This document shows, piece after piece, positions 18,018-26,173 of a DNA stretch of 64,000 nucleotides. The stretch is from an uncultured Clostridia bacterium (GTDB lineage Bacteria > Bacillota > Clostridia > Christensenellales > UBA1242): positions 1-64,000 of the forward strand of contig CALWTD010000013.1 in assembly GCA_944384395.1 (NCBI GenBank), read 5' to 3'. The translations under genes were made by a program, and so were the position numbers. The stretch's first letter is position 1. Every line of letters starts with the position of its first letter. The notes under the pieces are model-generated. The model saw nothing but the letters and a program-made list of their open reading frames with translations, ran no database searches and was not told the DNA's origin.

Positions 18018-19028
18018 ATGGCACAAACATTACTTGGAATGGAATTTGGAAATTCATATGTTTCCATAGTTAAGCAAGGCGAAGGTCTTGTATTAAAACA
18101 AGCAAACTTGGTTGCTGTAAAAAAAGAACACAATGATTATAGCAATTATTGTGTTGGAGAAAAGGCAAAAAATTTGCTTGGAAAAACTGATGATAGAATA
18201 GTTGTTTTTAGTCCTGTAAATGGTGGGGAAATAATAAGTTTACCTCATGCTATTTATGAATTAAAACAATATATTAATCAACTGCAAATTAAGAAAAATT
18301 TTTTTAATAAACTAAAAATAATACTAGCAATATCAACGGCTGTTAGTGAAGAAGAAAAACATAAATATATAGAACTATGTGAAAGCGTTGGGGCAAAAGA
18401 AGTGTTATTGGTTCCCAAAATAATTTGCAGTGCACTAGGTGAAAATATAAACATTAGTGCAAACAATGCAAGACTTGTTGTTGATATTGGTGGAGGAACG
18501 GTTGAATGTGCTGTAATCAATTTAAACACAATAATTCAAGGCTCAACACTTCAACTTGGTGGACGAAATTTAGACACAACCATCGTTGACTATGTAAAAC
18601 AAAAATATAATGCAATTATTGGAATTAAGGTTGCACAACAAATCAAGGAACAAATAGGAAGTTTGTATCCAAATGACAGTGCAGAAATGGAAGTTAATGC
18701 TGTTGATGTAAATACAAACACTCCAATGTATATAAAAGTAAGTGCAAAAGATATTTATGAAGCAACATATATGTTTTTAGATGAAGTAATAAAAATTATA
18801 AAAACAACAATAAACACTCTTTCTCCAGAAATTTCAAGCGATGTAGTGAGAAATGGAATTACAATATGTGGTGGTTACTCAAAAATGGTTGGGCTTGAAA
18901 AATATTTACGACAAAAATTAGGATTAAATATTTTAATAAGTGATAATTCAGAAAACGCTACTATAAACGGTTTAAATAAATTGGTAAACCGACAAGATTT
19001 ACTTGAAAAAATTCTAATAAATTTGTAA
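18018..19028 (+). CDS. MreB/Mbl-family actin-like protein
   Basis: A 336-residue actin-like cytoskeletal protein. Phosphate-binding motifs appear as GMEFGNSYVSIV (phosphate 1) and VVDIGGGTVECAVI (phosphate 2). The adenosine motif GITICGGYSKMVGLEKYL lies in the C-terminal third. It normally organises cell-wall synthesis under the membrane. It is divergent from standard MreB, and mreC/mreD do not follow, so it may be an accessory paralogue. The location directly before minD fits a cell-shape/division cluster. SD AAAAGGAAAA. Confidence 0.78.
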   Translation: MAQTLLGMEFGNSYVSIVKQGEGLVLKQANLVAVKKEHNDYSNYCVGEKAKNLLGKTDDRIVVFSPVNGGEIISLPHAIYELKQYINQLQIKKNFFNKLKIILAISTAVSEEEKHKYIELCESVGAKEVLLVPKIICSALGENINISANNARLVVDIGGGTVECAVINLNTIIQGSTLQLGGRNLDTTIVDYVKQKYNAIIGIKVAQQIKEQIGSLYPNDSAEMEVNAVDVNTNTPMYIKVSAKDIYEATYMFLDEVIKIIKTTINTLSPEISSDVVRNGITICGGYSKMVGLEKYLRQKLGLNILISDNSENATINGLNKLVNRQDLLEKILINL

Positions 19029-19045
19029 TGTGCAAAAATAGTTTA

Positions 19046-19085
19046 AAAGGGACATTTTATAACAAAATGTCCCTTTGATTTTTTT
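19046..19085 (+). terminator. Intrinsic terminator
   Basis: AAAGGGACATTTT (19046-19058), loop, AAAATGTCCCTTT (19064-19076), then a T-run. It separates the MreB-like gene from minD. Confidence 0.9.
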
Positions 19086-19117
19086 TAGCCCTAATATAAA
19101 CTTAGATAGAGGTTAAA

Positions 19118-19906
19118 ATGGCAAGAAAAATAGTTTTTACAAGTGGCAAGGGTGGAGTTGGTAAAACAACTGTTTGTGCAAACTTAGGTGCAACTCTTTC
19201 CAATCTTGGTTTTAGAGTTGTTATTTTAGATGTTGATATTGGGCTTAATAATTTAGATGTTGTAATGGGCATAGAAAACAGAGTTGTTTTTGACATTATT
19301 GATGTTATTGAAGGTAGATGCAGAGCTAGTCAAGCACTTGTTCAAGATAACAATTTTGAAAATTTATATGTTCTTCCTTCTGCACATTCATATCGTGGCG
19401 AAGAAATTAGTGCAAACGATATAAAAAGAGTTGTGGACAGTTTGGAAAACAGTTTTGATTACATATTTATTGATTGTCCAGCAGGAGTAGAACAAGGCTT
19501 TAATAGGGCAGTATCGTGTGCAAATGAAGCAGTTATTGTTGTTACGCCTCATATATCAAGTATTAGAGATGCTGATAAGGTGTTATCAATTTTGTCTTCA
19601 TATAATCTTAATGAAAAATATCTTGTTGTAAACAGAGTGCGTGGAGATATGCTAATGAATGGCGAAATGATTGATGTAGATGAAATTATTAAATTTTTGC
19701 ACACTCAAATTTTGGGTGTAATACCAGAAGATGATGATATAACTGCACTATCAAGTATAGGTGCACTTGGTGGAAGTTCATCAAACAGAGCTTGGATGTT
19801 ACTTGCAGAAAACTTGCATAATGGCACAAAAAAAGTATATGACTGCACTCAAAAGTATAGGGGATTTTGGGGGACACTTAGAAGAAATATAAAAAGGAGA
19901 ATGTGA
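19118..19906 (+). CDS. minD: Septum-site-determining ATPase MinD
   Basis: A 262-residue deviant Walker ATPase: the P-loop is SGKGGVGKTT, followed by VVILDVDIGLNNLDVVMG and FDYIFIDCPAGVEQGF. The C-terminal amphipathic membrane-targeting helix is present (YRGFWGTLRRNIKRRM). It positions the division septum by membrane cycling with MinE. No minC was seen in the window. It is coupled to minE through TGATG. SD GAGG at 19109-19112. Confidence 0.96.
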   Translation: MARKIVFTSGKGGVGKTTVCANLGATLSNLGFRVVILDVDIGLNNLDVVMGIENRVVFDIIDVIEGRCRASQALVQDNNFENLYVLPSAHSYRGEEISANDIKRVVDSLENSFDYIFIDCPAGVEQGFNRAVSCANEAVIVVTPHISSIRDADKVLSILSSYNLNEKYLVVNRVRGDMLMNGEMIDVDEIIKFLHTQILGVIPEDDDITALSSIGALGGSSSNRAWMLLAENLHNGTKKVYDCTQKYRGFWGTLRRNIKRRM

Positions 19907-20148
19907 TGAAATTTACAATCGCACAAATTGGTGAAAACAGATTAAAAAGAGTGCTTATAGAAGATAAGCACAACAGTCCAGAAAAACTTTGCGATGTGCT
20001 TAAAAGTGACATAACAAATGTTGCAAAATGTTATATGGACGACCCAGTTGTTATAATTGATGCAAGCCAAGATGAAAATGACGAAATAAATTTTAATATT
20101 GTCATTAAGTCTAATAGAATTAAATCAATAGGAGTGCTAGCTCAGTAA
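19906..20148 (+). CDS. minE: Cell division topological specificity factor MinE
   Basis: An 80-residue protein whose position after minD and sequence fit MinE: a short anti-MinCD segment (LKRVLIEDKHNSPEKLCDVLKSDI) and a beta-rich dimerisation domain ending NFNIVIKSNRIKSIG. The ATG at 19906 is six bases after AAAAAGGAG; an in-frame GTG at 19903 is less likely. Its stop is followed in the same frame by the 59-residue microprotein ORF. Confidence 0.88.
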   Translation: MKFTIAQIGENRLKRVLIEDKHNSPEKLCDVLKSDITNVAKCYMDDPVVIIDASQDENDEINFNIVIKSNRIKSIGVLAQ

Positions 20149-20175
20149 AAAAGAATAATAAATATTAGTAGTGAA

Positions 20176-20181
20176 TATATT
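20176..20181 (+). promoter_or_regulatory. Possible -10 of a leaderless start
   Basis: TATATT, then six bases (TTTAGT), then the ATG at 20188. No Shine-Dalgarno and no good -35 are visible. Confidence 0.3.
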
Positions 20182-20187
20182 TTTAGT

Positions 20188-20367
20188 ATGGATAATTTTG
20201 GCGAAAAAGTAACCATTATCTCACTAAAAAAAAACAAAAATATTGTTTTAAAACACACAATAAATACTAATGTTTTTTATAATTGGGTTTTAAATATCAC
20301 AATATTTGTTATAATGTTTTTTACTATCGTCAATTCAATAAAACTATTTATGGGGGTGAAATTTTGA
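20188..20367 (+). CDS. 59-residue single-helix membrane microprotein before the M50 protease
   Basis: The ORF runs from ATG 20188 to TGA 20367. It encodes a polar N-terminal half and one strong hydrophobic helix (WVLNITIFVIMFFTIVNSI), ending LFMGVKF. The stop overlaps the TTG start of the M50 protease (TTGA, 20364-20367), and the protease SD (GGGGGTG) lies inside this ORF, so the two are probably translationally coupled. In Bacillus the membrane partner SpoIVFA precedes SpoIVFB; this ORF has the position and topology of a minimal partner but no recognisable LytM domain. It could also be chance coding. Confidence 0.45.
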   Translation: MDNFGEKVTIISLKKNKNIVLKHTINTNVFYNWVLNITIFVIMFFTIVNSIKLFMGVKF

Positions 20368-21212
20368 AAAAGTATAAATTGCACCCACTTTTTGTTTTGT
20401 ATTTAGTTTTTTTAATTTTAATTGGTCAAACTATTAGCATACTTATTTATTTAAGTGTTGTAATTTTGCATGAACTAGCACATTCTATAACTGCTAAAAA
20501 ACTTGGATATAAACTAGATAAAATGGTGCTTATGCCATATGGTGTTTGTTTAAATTATAAAACTAATTCATTCACACCACAAGACGAAATTTTAATTGCA
20601 ATCATGGGACCACTTGTAAACTTTTTAATGGCAACATTTTGCGTTGCACTCTGGTGGATATTTCCAATATTACTTCCTTTTACTCAATTGTTTTGTTATG
20701 CAAATGTTGTAATGTTTTGTTTTAATTTACTCCCTTGTTTTCCTCTTGATGGGGGAAGAATTTTGGCAGGAATTTTATCTAAAAAATACAGCAGAAAAAC
20801 AGCGATAAAAATTACCTTAATATTTAATGTGGGTTTTAGTATAATTTTAATAATAACATTTATTTTAGGATTATTTTTTAATATAATAAACATGAATTTA
20901 TTAATTATTTCAATGTTTTTATTTGTTGGAATTTTAGAGCCAAACAACAAAACATCATACAATTATTTATCGGTGTTAAACACACCTTCTTACCGTATAA
21001 ACAAAGCAGTCCAAATAAAATTCACACTAATTAAAAGTGATGAAAAAATATATAAAATAATGGCAAAAATGTCAAAAAATAAATTCAATGTTTTTTATGT
21101 TTTATTTCCCAACGAAAAAATAAAAATAATTACACAAATAACGTTAAATAAATTAGCAATAAAATATGGCTCAACATTTTGTTTAAACGAAATTCCAGAA
21201 ATGATTATTTAA
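20364..21212 (+). CDS. spoIVFB: M50 site-2 protease, SpoIVFB type
   Basis: A 282-residue intramembrane metalloprotease. The zinc motif HELAH is near residues 36-40, and FPLDGGRI near 130 supplies the third ligand. Several hydrophobic helices surround these, and a shortened soluble C-terminal domain follows (residues about 215-282). SpoIVFB cleaves pro-sigma-K during sporulation; the min-locus position matches Bacillus (minD - spoIVFA - spoIVFB). The TTG start at 20364 is chosen because GGGGGTG lies six bases before it; the longer frame upstream lacks an SD. Another M50 role cannot be excluded. Confidence 0.8.
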   Translation: MKKYKLHPLFVLYLVFLILIGQTISILIYLSVVILHELAHSITAKKLGYKLDKMVLMPYGVCLNYKTNSFTPQDEILIAIMGPLVNFLMATFCVALWWIFPILLPFTQLFCYANVVMFCFNLLPCFPLDGGRILAGILSKKYSRKTAIKITLIFNVGFSIILIITFILGLFFNIINMNLLIISMFLFVGILEPNNKTSYNYLSVLNTPSYRINKAVQIKFTLIKSDEKIYKIMAKMSKNKFNVFYVLFPNEKIKIITQITLNKLAIKYGSTFCLNEIPEMII

Positions 21213-21236
21213 AAATTTTTTGCACAATATATTTTT

Positions 21237-21743
21237 ATGAAACAAACATTAAAATATATATACGAACGACTGTTTGAAAATCTTAAATATGCCGAAACAA
21301 AGCATAGCATAACCATGACACTTGCTTCTGCTGTAATTGCTTTTGCAAGCACATTTTTTTCTGACAATAGTTTAATAAATATTCTTTCAAGTGCAACAAT
21401 AATGCTTGCACTTATTTCTGTTATTTATAGTTTTATAGCACTTATTTCAAGAGAAGTAAAAATCAAAACTCATGTGGCTGAAATAAAACAAAACAATCTA
21501 ATGTTTTATAAAACCATAATGAAATATGACGAAATAAGCTATGTAAAGAAAATAAAAAAAGAATACAATTTGCCACCATCATACAGATCCGATGAAATGG
21601 ACCTAGACCTTGCAAGACAGGTTATTTCAACAGCAAAACTTTTATACATTAAATTTAGTTATTTTAACTATGCGCTGTTTTTTTTGTTTTTAAGTCTACT
21701 GTGTGGAATAGTTGTCGTGTGCATAAAGGGGAACATAATATGA
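21237..21743 (+). CDS. PycTM-like (Pycsar effector family) three-helix membrane protein
   Basis: A 168-residue protein: a polar N-terminus with YAETKHSITMTLASAVIAFAS leading into helix 1, then helix 2 (LALISVIYSFIALIS), about 75 cytosolic residues, and helix 3 (FFLFLSLLCGIVVVC). The YAD/E-x-K-x-S entry, the cytosolic KYDEISYVKKIKKEY and the DLARQVISTAKLLYIKFSYFNYA approach to the last helix resemble the Pycsar effector transmembrane family (PF18967-like). In Pycsar defence, such proteins disrupt the membrane on binding cyclic UMP or cyclic CMP. No cyclase is adjacent. It overlaps the next gene by ATGA. No SD; CAATAT lies six bases before the ATG. Confidence 0.5.
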   Translation: MKQTLKYIYERLFENLKYAETKHSITMTLASAVIAFASTFFSDNSLINILSSATIMLALISVIYSFIALISREVKIKTHVAEIKQNNLMFYKTIMKYDEISYVKKIKKEYNLPPSYRSDEMDLDLARQVISTAKLLYIKFSYFNYALFFLFLSLLCGIVVVCIKGNII

Positions 21744-22117
21744 TTGACGACATTATAAAAAACTTTTCTTTTTGGCTTGAAAGTATTGTTGAAGATGACC
21801 CCATTCCATATGAGATAGAAAATATCAGTTTTGTTTACACAAAAACAAATTCTTGCTTTGTGCTTTGTATGGGTGGAACCGAATTTAAACCAAATCAAAA
21901 TAACATATTTGACTTTTTTCCACTAGAAGCACAGTTTTTTTACTTTATACAGCTAAATAAAATAAAAGATGAAAACTATTATAAAAATTTGATAAAAACT
22001 TGCATTGACGAAAGTTTTTCATCAAGTTATTTAAAAGAACAATACAATAAAAAGTATATATATTTTGGAGAATATGGCAAAAAGTTAGAATTTTTGTTTC
22101 AAGTTGAAAAGAATTAA
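21740..22117 (+). CDS. Small soluble protein coupled to the PycTM-like gene
   Basis: A 125-residue protein that I do not recognise. It is acidic and aromatic-rich (FSFWLES, FFPLEAQFFYFIQ, YIYFGEYG), with no membrane helix and no catalytic motif. The ATG at 21740 overlaps the preceding stop (ATGA) and has AAAGGGGA upstream, so it is made together with the PycTM-like protein. A regulator, sensor or immunity-like partner is conceivable, but the sequence gives no direct evidence. Confidence 0.6.
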   Translation: MIDDIIKNFSFWLESIVEDDPIPYEIENISFVYTKTNSCFVLCMGGTEFKPNQNNIFDFFPLEAQFFYFIQLNKIKDENYYKNLIKTCIDESFSSSYLKEQYNKKYIYFGEYGKKLEFLFQVEKN

Positions 22118-22174
22118 CATTTAAATCTTTGATTTATTACACGTTATTTGTTATTATATAATAACGGAGAAAAA

Positions 22175-24325
22175 ATGGAAATATTAAGAGAATACAGTCA
22201 ACTTGTAAATAAAACAAAAATTGTTTTGTCATATGATATAAGTGAAACACCAATGCTAGATAAAATGAATGACGGCGACCTTGAATACATAGCAAATCAT
22301 TCAAATTTATGCGATGATATAAAACAAATTGGCGAACTTAGCGAACTTGTTTTTCAATTAAACGATTATGTTCCTGCACTTGTAAACTATACAAAAATAT
22401 TTTTATACTTGCATAACTATAATGCAGTAAGAGAGTTTATTTCAAAGTTATATGTTGGACATGTTGGATACGCAAACTATCAAAGCAAAAACAAACAATA
22501 CAATGCAAACGAAAGATTGTTTGACAGATTTATTGAAGTTGTAAAAATTGGAAACATTGATGTTGAATTATATATGCCACTTGTTTTGGGTGCAATTTTT
22601 GACGATAAACAAAGCATATATATTTGGCATGATATTGCAATGGAATATATGCAAAACTATATGCGTGAAAACGAAGATGAAATAGGCGATTATATTGCAG
22701 AAAATGAAAAATATGAGCTTGAATATTTAACTTTGATACTAAACTTTAATACGCAAAAAGGTATAAGCATTTTATTTAATGATAAAACTCATGCAAAAAT
22801 AAGTGAAGAAAAAGCAGAGTACTTTTTAAAAACATACATTGGCGACACACTTTCATATTTTGATAAACATTTGCCAAACGAAAAGCAAAGCAGATTTCAC
22901 TACATAAAAGTTCTTGCTGGAATAAATAATAATGTTGAAGTTGAAACACGACTTGAAAACTTGTATGAAAATGAACAAGATGACGAAATTAAAGAATTTT
23001 TAGCAAAAAGACTAAATATAACAGAAGTTCTAAATTTTGGCACAGAGCGACACTTTAAGGTTTTGGCACAAAAAAAAGTGCAAAATGTTCAGGAAAGAAC
23101 ACTTGGTGTTGCATTTGAAAATTTGCCACTAACGTATGTGAGTGGGGAGAGTGCAAATAATACAGAAAAAACATATTTAATTGATATATTTAAAGAAGAA
23201 AAAAATTTATTAAATTTAAACGGCTTAAAATCTTTATACACAATATTTAATAAAGAGAGTTTAAATTCTTTTGCAGAAAAATTATTTAATAAACTTTCAA
23301 ACAAAGATGATATAAACTGCGCAAAATGGTGCGTACGAATGTTTAGTTTGTTTAGTGATGGAATATTTGAAAGGTCAATATATGAATTTTTAAATGTCCT
23401 ATACAAACTCGGCAGAAAAAAAGAGGCAAGATATTTAACACTATGTCTTTTATATAGTCAAAAACCTAGTTTTATTGAAATGTTTAAACGATTAAAACAA
23501 TATGAGTCGTTTAATGCAAATTTTGACGAATATGTTGACATATTTGCAAGCATCAATGAATTAAACAAAGAAGAAGTAAAAGATTTGTGCGTTCTTGATA
23601 ACTTAACCGACGAAGAAAAAGAAAAAGAGAAAAAAAGATTGTATTTAAACTTTATATCAGGTAGAAAATATTCAAAAGAAATGTTTAAAAAAATCTTTAT
23701 CTATAACAAGGTCTACAACGAATTTGCACAGCATTTAGTTTTTGGTGAATATAAGCAAAATAAACTATATTCAGTTTTTGTTGTGTCAAATAAAGAAATT
23801 GTTTATATATACGGCAATGAGACTAAAAGTGTTGATAATGAAGTATATATATCGCTTGTTCATAATCTCGATTTAGACGAAAGATTTGATAAAGTAGATT
23901 TATCATTAAATAATCCACTTTTTGTGCAAATTAATAAATCACAAATAGATCTAGACAGTTTAAATAAATCAAACATCGCTTTTTCAAATTATCAAGGAAC
24001 AATGGTAAACGGAGAAAATTTTGTTAAAAAATTATCTAAGTTTGGGTTTACACCAAATATAAATGACGGCGAAGTTCAATTTGATTGTTTGGTCTGTAAA
24101 AATGATATCTTAAATATATTGGTTGAAGTTGAATTTGAAAAACCAATTACAACAATTTCACAAGCAGCAACAATTGGCAATATAAGATTTTATAGGCTCA
24201 ATCAGTGCATGATGGACAAGCAAAAATATATCACAAACAAAGCACAAAGTTTAAATTTGTATGGAATAAATGAAAGATATTTTTATTATGTAATTTCTTC
24301 AATTCAATCAGCGATGAAAAATTAA
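22175..24325 (+). CDS. Large protein with a DUF4132-like C-terminal region
   Basis: A 716-residue, mostly helical, soluble protein. The C-terminal third resembles DUF4132: GRKYSKEMFKKIFIYNKVY, then HLVFGEYKQNKLYSVFVV, then EVYISLVHNLDLDERF, then NPLFVQINKSQ, spaced as in that family, and ending with a beta-rich stretch. The function of DUF4132 proteins is unknown. The N-terminal 400 residues look like an alpha-solenoid. The ATG at 22175 follows CGGAG. TATAAT at 22157-22162 is a possible -10, but it leaves a very short leader that would exclude most of the SD spacing, so the promoter is uncertain. Confidence 0.5.
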   Translation: MEILREYSQLVNKTKIVLSYDISETPMLDKMNDGDLEYIANHSNLCDDIKQIGELSELVFQLNDYVPALVNYTKIFLYLHNYNAVREFISKLYVGHVGYANYQSKNKQYNANERLFDRFIEVVKIGNIDVELYMPLVLGAIFDDKQSIYIWHDIAMEYMQNYMRENEDEIGDYIAENEKYELEYLTLILNFNTQKGISILFNDKTHAKISEEKAEYFLKTYIGDTLSYFDKHLPNEKQSRFHYIKVLAGINNNVEVETRLENLYENEQDDEIKEFLAKRLNITEVLNFGTERHFKVLAQKKVQNVQERTLGVAFENLPLTYVSGESANNTEKTYLIDIFKEEKNLLNLNGLKSLYTIFNKESLNSFAEKLFNKLSNKDDINCAKWCVRMFSLFSDGIFERSIYEFLNVLYKLGRKKEARYLTLCLLYSQKPSFIEMFKRLKQYESFNANFDEYVDIFASINELNKEEVKDLCVLDNLTDEEKEKEKKRLYLNFISGRKYSKEMFKKIFIYNKVYNEFAQHLVFGEYKQNKLYSVFVVSNKEIVYIYGNETKSVDNEVYISLVHNLDLDERFDKVDLSLNNPLFVQINKSQIDLDSLNKSNIAFSNYQGTMVNGENFVKKLSKFGFTPNINDGEVQFDCLVCKNDILNILVEVEFEKPITTISQAATIGNIRFYRLNQCMMDKQKYITNKAQSLNLYGINERYFYYVISSIQSAMKN

Positions 24326-24405
24326 GTTTTTAATAAAAATTATTTACTCGTTCGTTTTAACTTGTAAAAAATAATATTATAATAACAGAAAAATTAGGAG
24401 ACAAT

Positions 24406-25659
24406 ATGAATTTTATAAAAACACCGGTAAAGGGCATGCCAGAACACTTGCCAAACGATATGGTTTTAAGAGATTATGTGCTAAGCACGATAAAAGAAAC
24501 TTATTTTAAATTTGGTTTTTCACAAATAGAAACTCCAGTAGTAGAACATATAGAAAATTTAACAAGCAATCAAGGTGGAGAAAACGAAAAACTTATTTTT
24601 AAAATTCTAAAACGTGGCGAAAAACTAGAAAACACAAACAATTTAGATGATTTGTGCGATAGTGGACTAAGGTATGATTTAACAGTTCCTCTTTCAAGAT
24701 TTTATGCCAATAATATCTCTGTGTTACCTGTTCCTTTTAAAGCATTTCAAACAGGAAGTGTTTTTAGAGCAGACAGACCACAAAAGGGTAGATATAGACA
24801 ATTTACACAATGCGATATAGATATATTAGGAGATAACACAAATCTTGCAGAAATAGAACTTATAACAGCAACAACAAAAGCACTAAATAACTTGGGAATA
24901 AATGATGTTAAAATTATTGTAAACGATAGAAATATATTAAAAGCAATGGCAAAAAGTTGCAATTTTCCAGAAGATAAATTTGACAATATTTTTATTATTT
25001 TAGATAAATTAGACAAAATCGGCAAAGATGGAGTTAAGTCAAGTTTAATAGAACTTGGTCTTAATGAAAATGATGTACAAAAATATTGCGAATATTTTGC
25101 AAAAGATAAAGAATACAATTCTTGTAAAGAGTTTTTTGGCGATAGTTTAAATGGTTATATTCAAGAAAACACACTAGAAAACTTGGATCAAATAATGTCT
25201 AGTGCATCAATGCTTGTTGGTAAAGATTGTCATGTTGTTTTTGACCCAACTCTTGTTAGAGGTATGTCGTACTATACAGGGCCAATATTTGAAATTCAAC
25301 TTTCAAATTATCATCTTTCAGTTGGTGGTGGTGGAAGATACGATGAAATGATTGGAAAATTCTGTGGAACAAAGGTCTCGGCATGTGGGTTTTCAATTGG
25401 TTTTGAGCGAATAATAGAAATATTAAAAGAAAACAAATTTGATGCTCATAAAAAGGTGAATTCAACTGCAATTTTAATTGCAAAAGATGCCGATAAAAAT
25501 CAGATAAATAAAGCATTAAAAAAAGCAACTTTTCTTAGAGAAAACGGCGAAAGAGTACTTGTTTCTCCAAGAAATAAAAATGTCAAATTTCAAAAAGATA
25601 GCCTAATTGAACTTGGATATACAGAATTTATTGATGTGTTTAATGATACAAAGCTTTAA
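24406..25659 (+). CDS. hisS: Histidyl-tRNA synthetase
   Basis: A 417-residue class II synthetase of normal length that charges tRNA-His. Motif 2 reads QTGSVFRADRPQKGRYRQFTQ. The histidine A motif is LVRGMSYYTGPIFEIQ, and motif 3 is CGFSIGFERIIEIL. The C-terminal anticodon-binding domain is present (STAILIAKDADKNQINKAL). SD TTAGGAG. No T-box leader fits in the 80-base upstream gap. Confidence 0.96.
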   Translation: MNFIKTPVKGMPEHLPNDMVLRDYVLSTIKETYFKFGFSQIETPVVEHIENLTSNQGGENEKLIFKILKRGEKLENTNNLDDLCDSGLRYDLTVPLSRFYANNISVLPVPFKAFQTGSVFRADRPQKGRYRQFTQCDIDILGDNTNLAEIELITATTKALNNLGINDVKIIVNDRNILKAMAKSCNFPEDKFDNIFIILDKLDKIGKDGVKSSLIELGLNENDVQKYCEYFAKDKEYNSCKEFFGDSLNGYIQENTLENLDQIMSSASMLVGKDCHVVFDPTLVRGMSYYTGPIFEIQLSNYHLSVGGGGRYDEMIGKFCGTKVSACGFSIGFERIIEILKENKFDAHKKVNSTAILIAKDADKNQINKALKKATFLRENGERVLVSPRNKNVKFQKDSLIELGYTEFIDVFNDTKL

Positions 25660-25754
25660 ATTAAATGCAATAATTTTTAAAAATAGACAAAATTAAAGTT
25701 TTTCTCCTATTTAAAAAATTAAGTATTTTATTTACAATTTTTAATAGGTGAAAA

Positions 25755-26060
25755 ATGAGTAATAAAGAAGAATTTGAAAGTTACTGCCAAAAGTTTATAG
25801 AGCATGCAATAAAATATACATATAAAGAAACCAATCAAATAGAAACAGAACGAAAGGCTTATGAATGTGGAATAATTAGCAAAGATAATTTTTTAAAACT
25901 AAAAAATGCTAGGGAAAATACTATACTTTCTTTCAATAATTTAGCATATTGTTTTAAATCGTTTTGTAATAAAATAAACAAAAATCAACCAATAGAAAAT
26001 ATGTATAATCTTGTAAAATCAATGGTTGAAATTTGCGAAACTAAAATATCAAAAATGTAA
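25755..26060 (+). CDS. Small helical protein, unknown
   Basis: A 101-residue protein with no recognised family. It is predicted all-helical and soluble, with several Cys and Lys/Glu-rich helices (YTYKETNQIETERKAYECG, SMVEICETKISKM). It has a usable SD (TAGGTGAA). A hairpin (AAGCACTT at 26090-26097 with AAGTGCTT at 26118-26125) follows and may terminate it. It stands alone between two tRNA-synthetase genes. Confidence 0.6.
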   Translation: MSNKEEFESYCQKFIEHAIKYTYKETNQIETERKAYECGIISKDNFLKLKNARENTILSFNNLAYCFKSFCNKINKNQPIENMYNLVKSMVEICETKISKM

Positions 26061-26111
26061 AATATATTCAAAATTCTAATTACAAAATAAAGCACTTGTT
26101 GTTTATAATTG

Positions 26112-26140
26112 TTGCAAAAGTGCTTGTTTTGTGATATATT
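26112..26140 (+). promoter_or_regulatory. proS promoter
   Basis: TTGCAA (26112-26117), 17 bases, TATATT (26135-26140) with extended TGA just before the -10. The -35 overlaps the 3' part of a hairpin (26090-26125). Confidence 0.6.
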
Positions 26141-26173
26141 TTGCATGTATTATTTTTATGCAAAGGAGAATTT

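Noticed and set aside
24326-24405. T-box leader before hisS, and similar before cysS, proS and metG
   Set aside because: The gaps are too short for a T-box and no conserved T-box sequence or specifier hairpin was found.
26141-26173. Upstream start for proS
   Set aside because: It lacks an SD and lies immediately downstream of the -10; the ATG at 26174 has AAAGGAGAA at good distance and the normal N-terminus.
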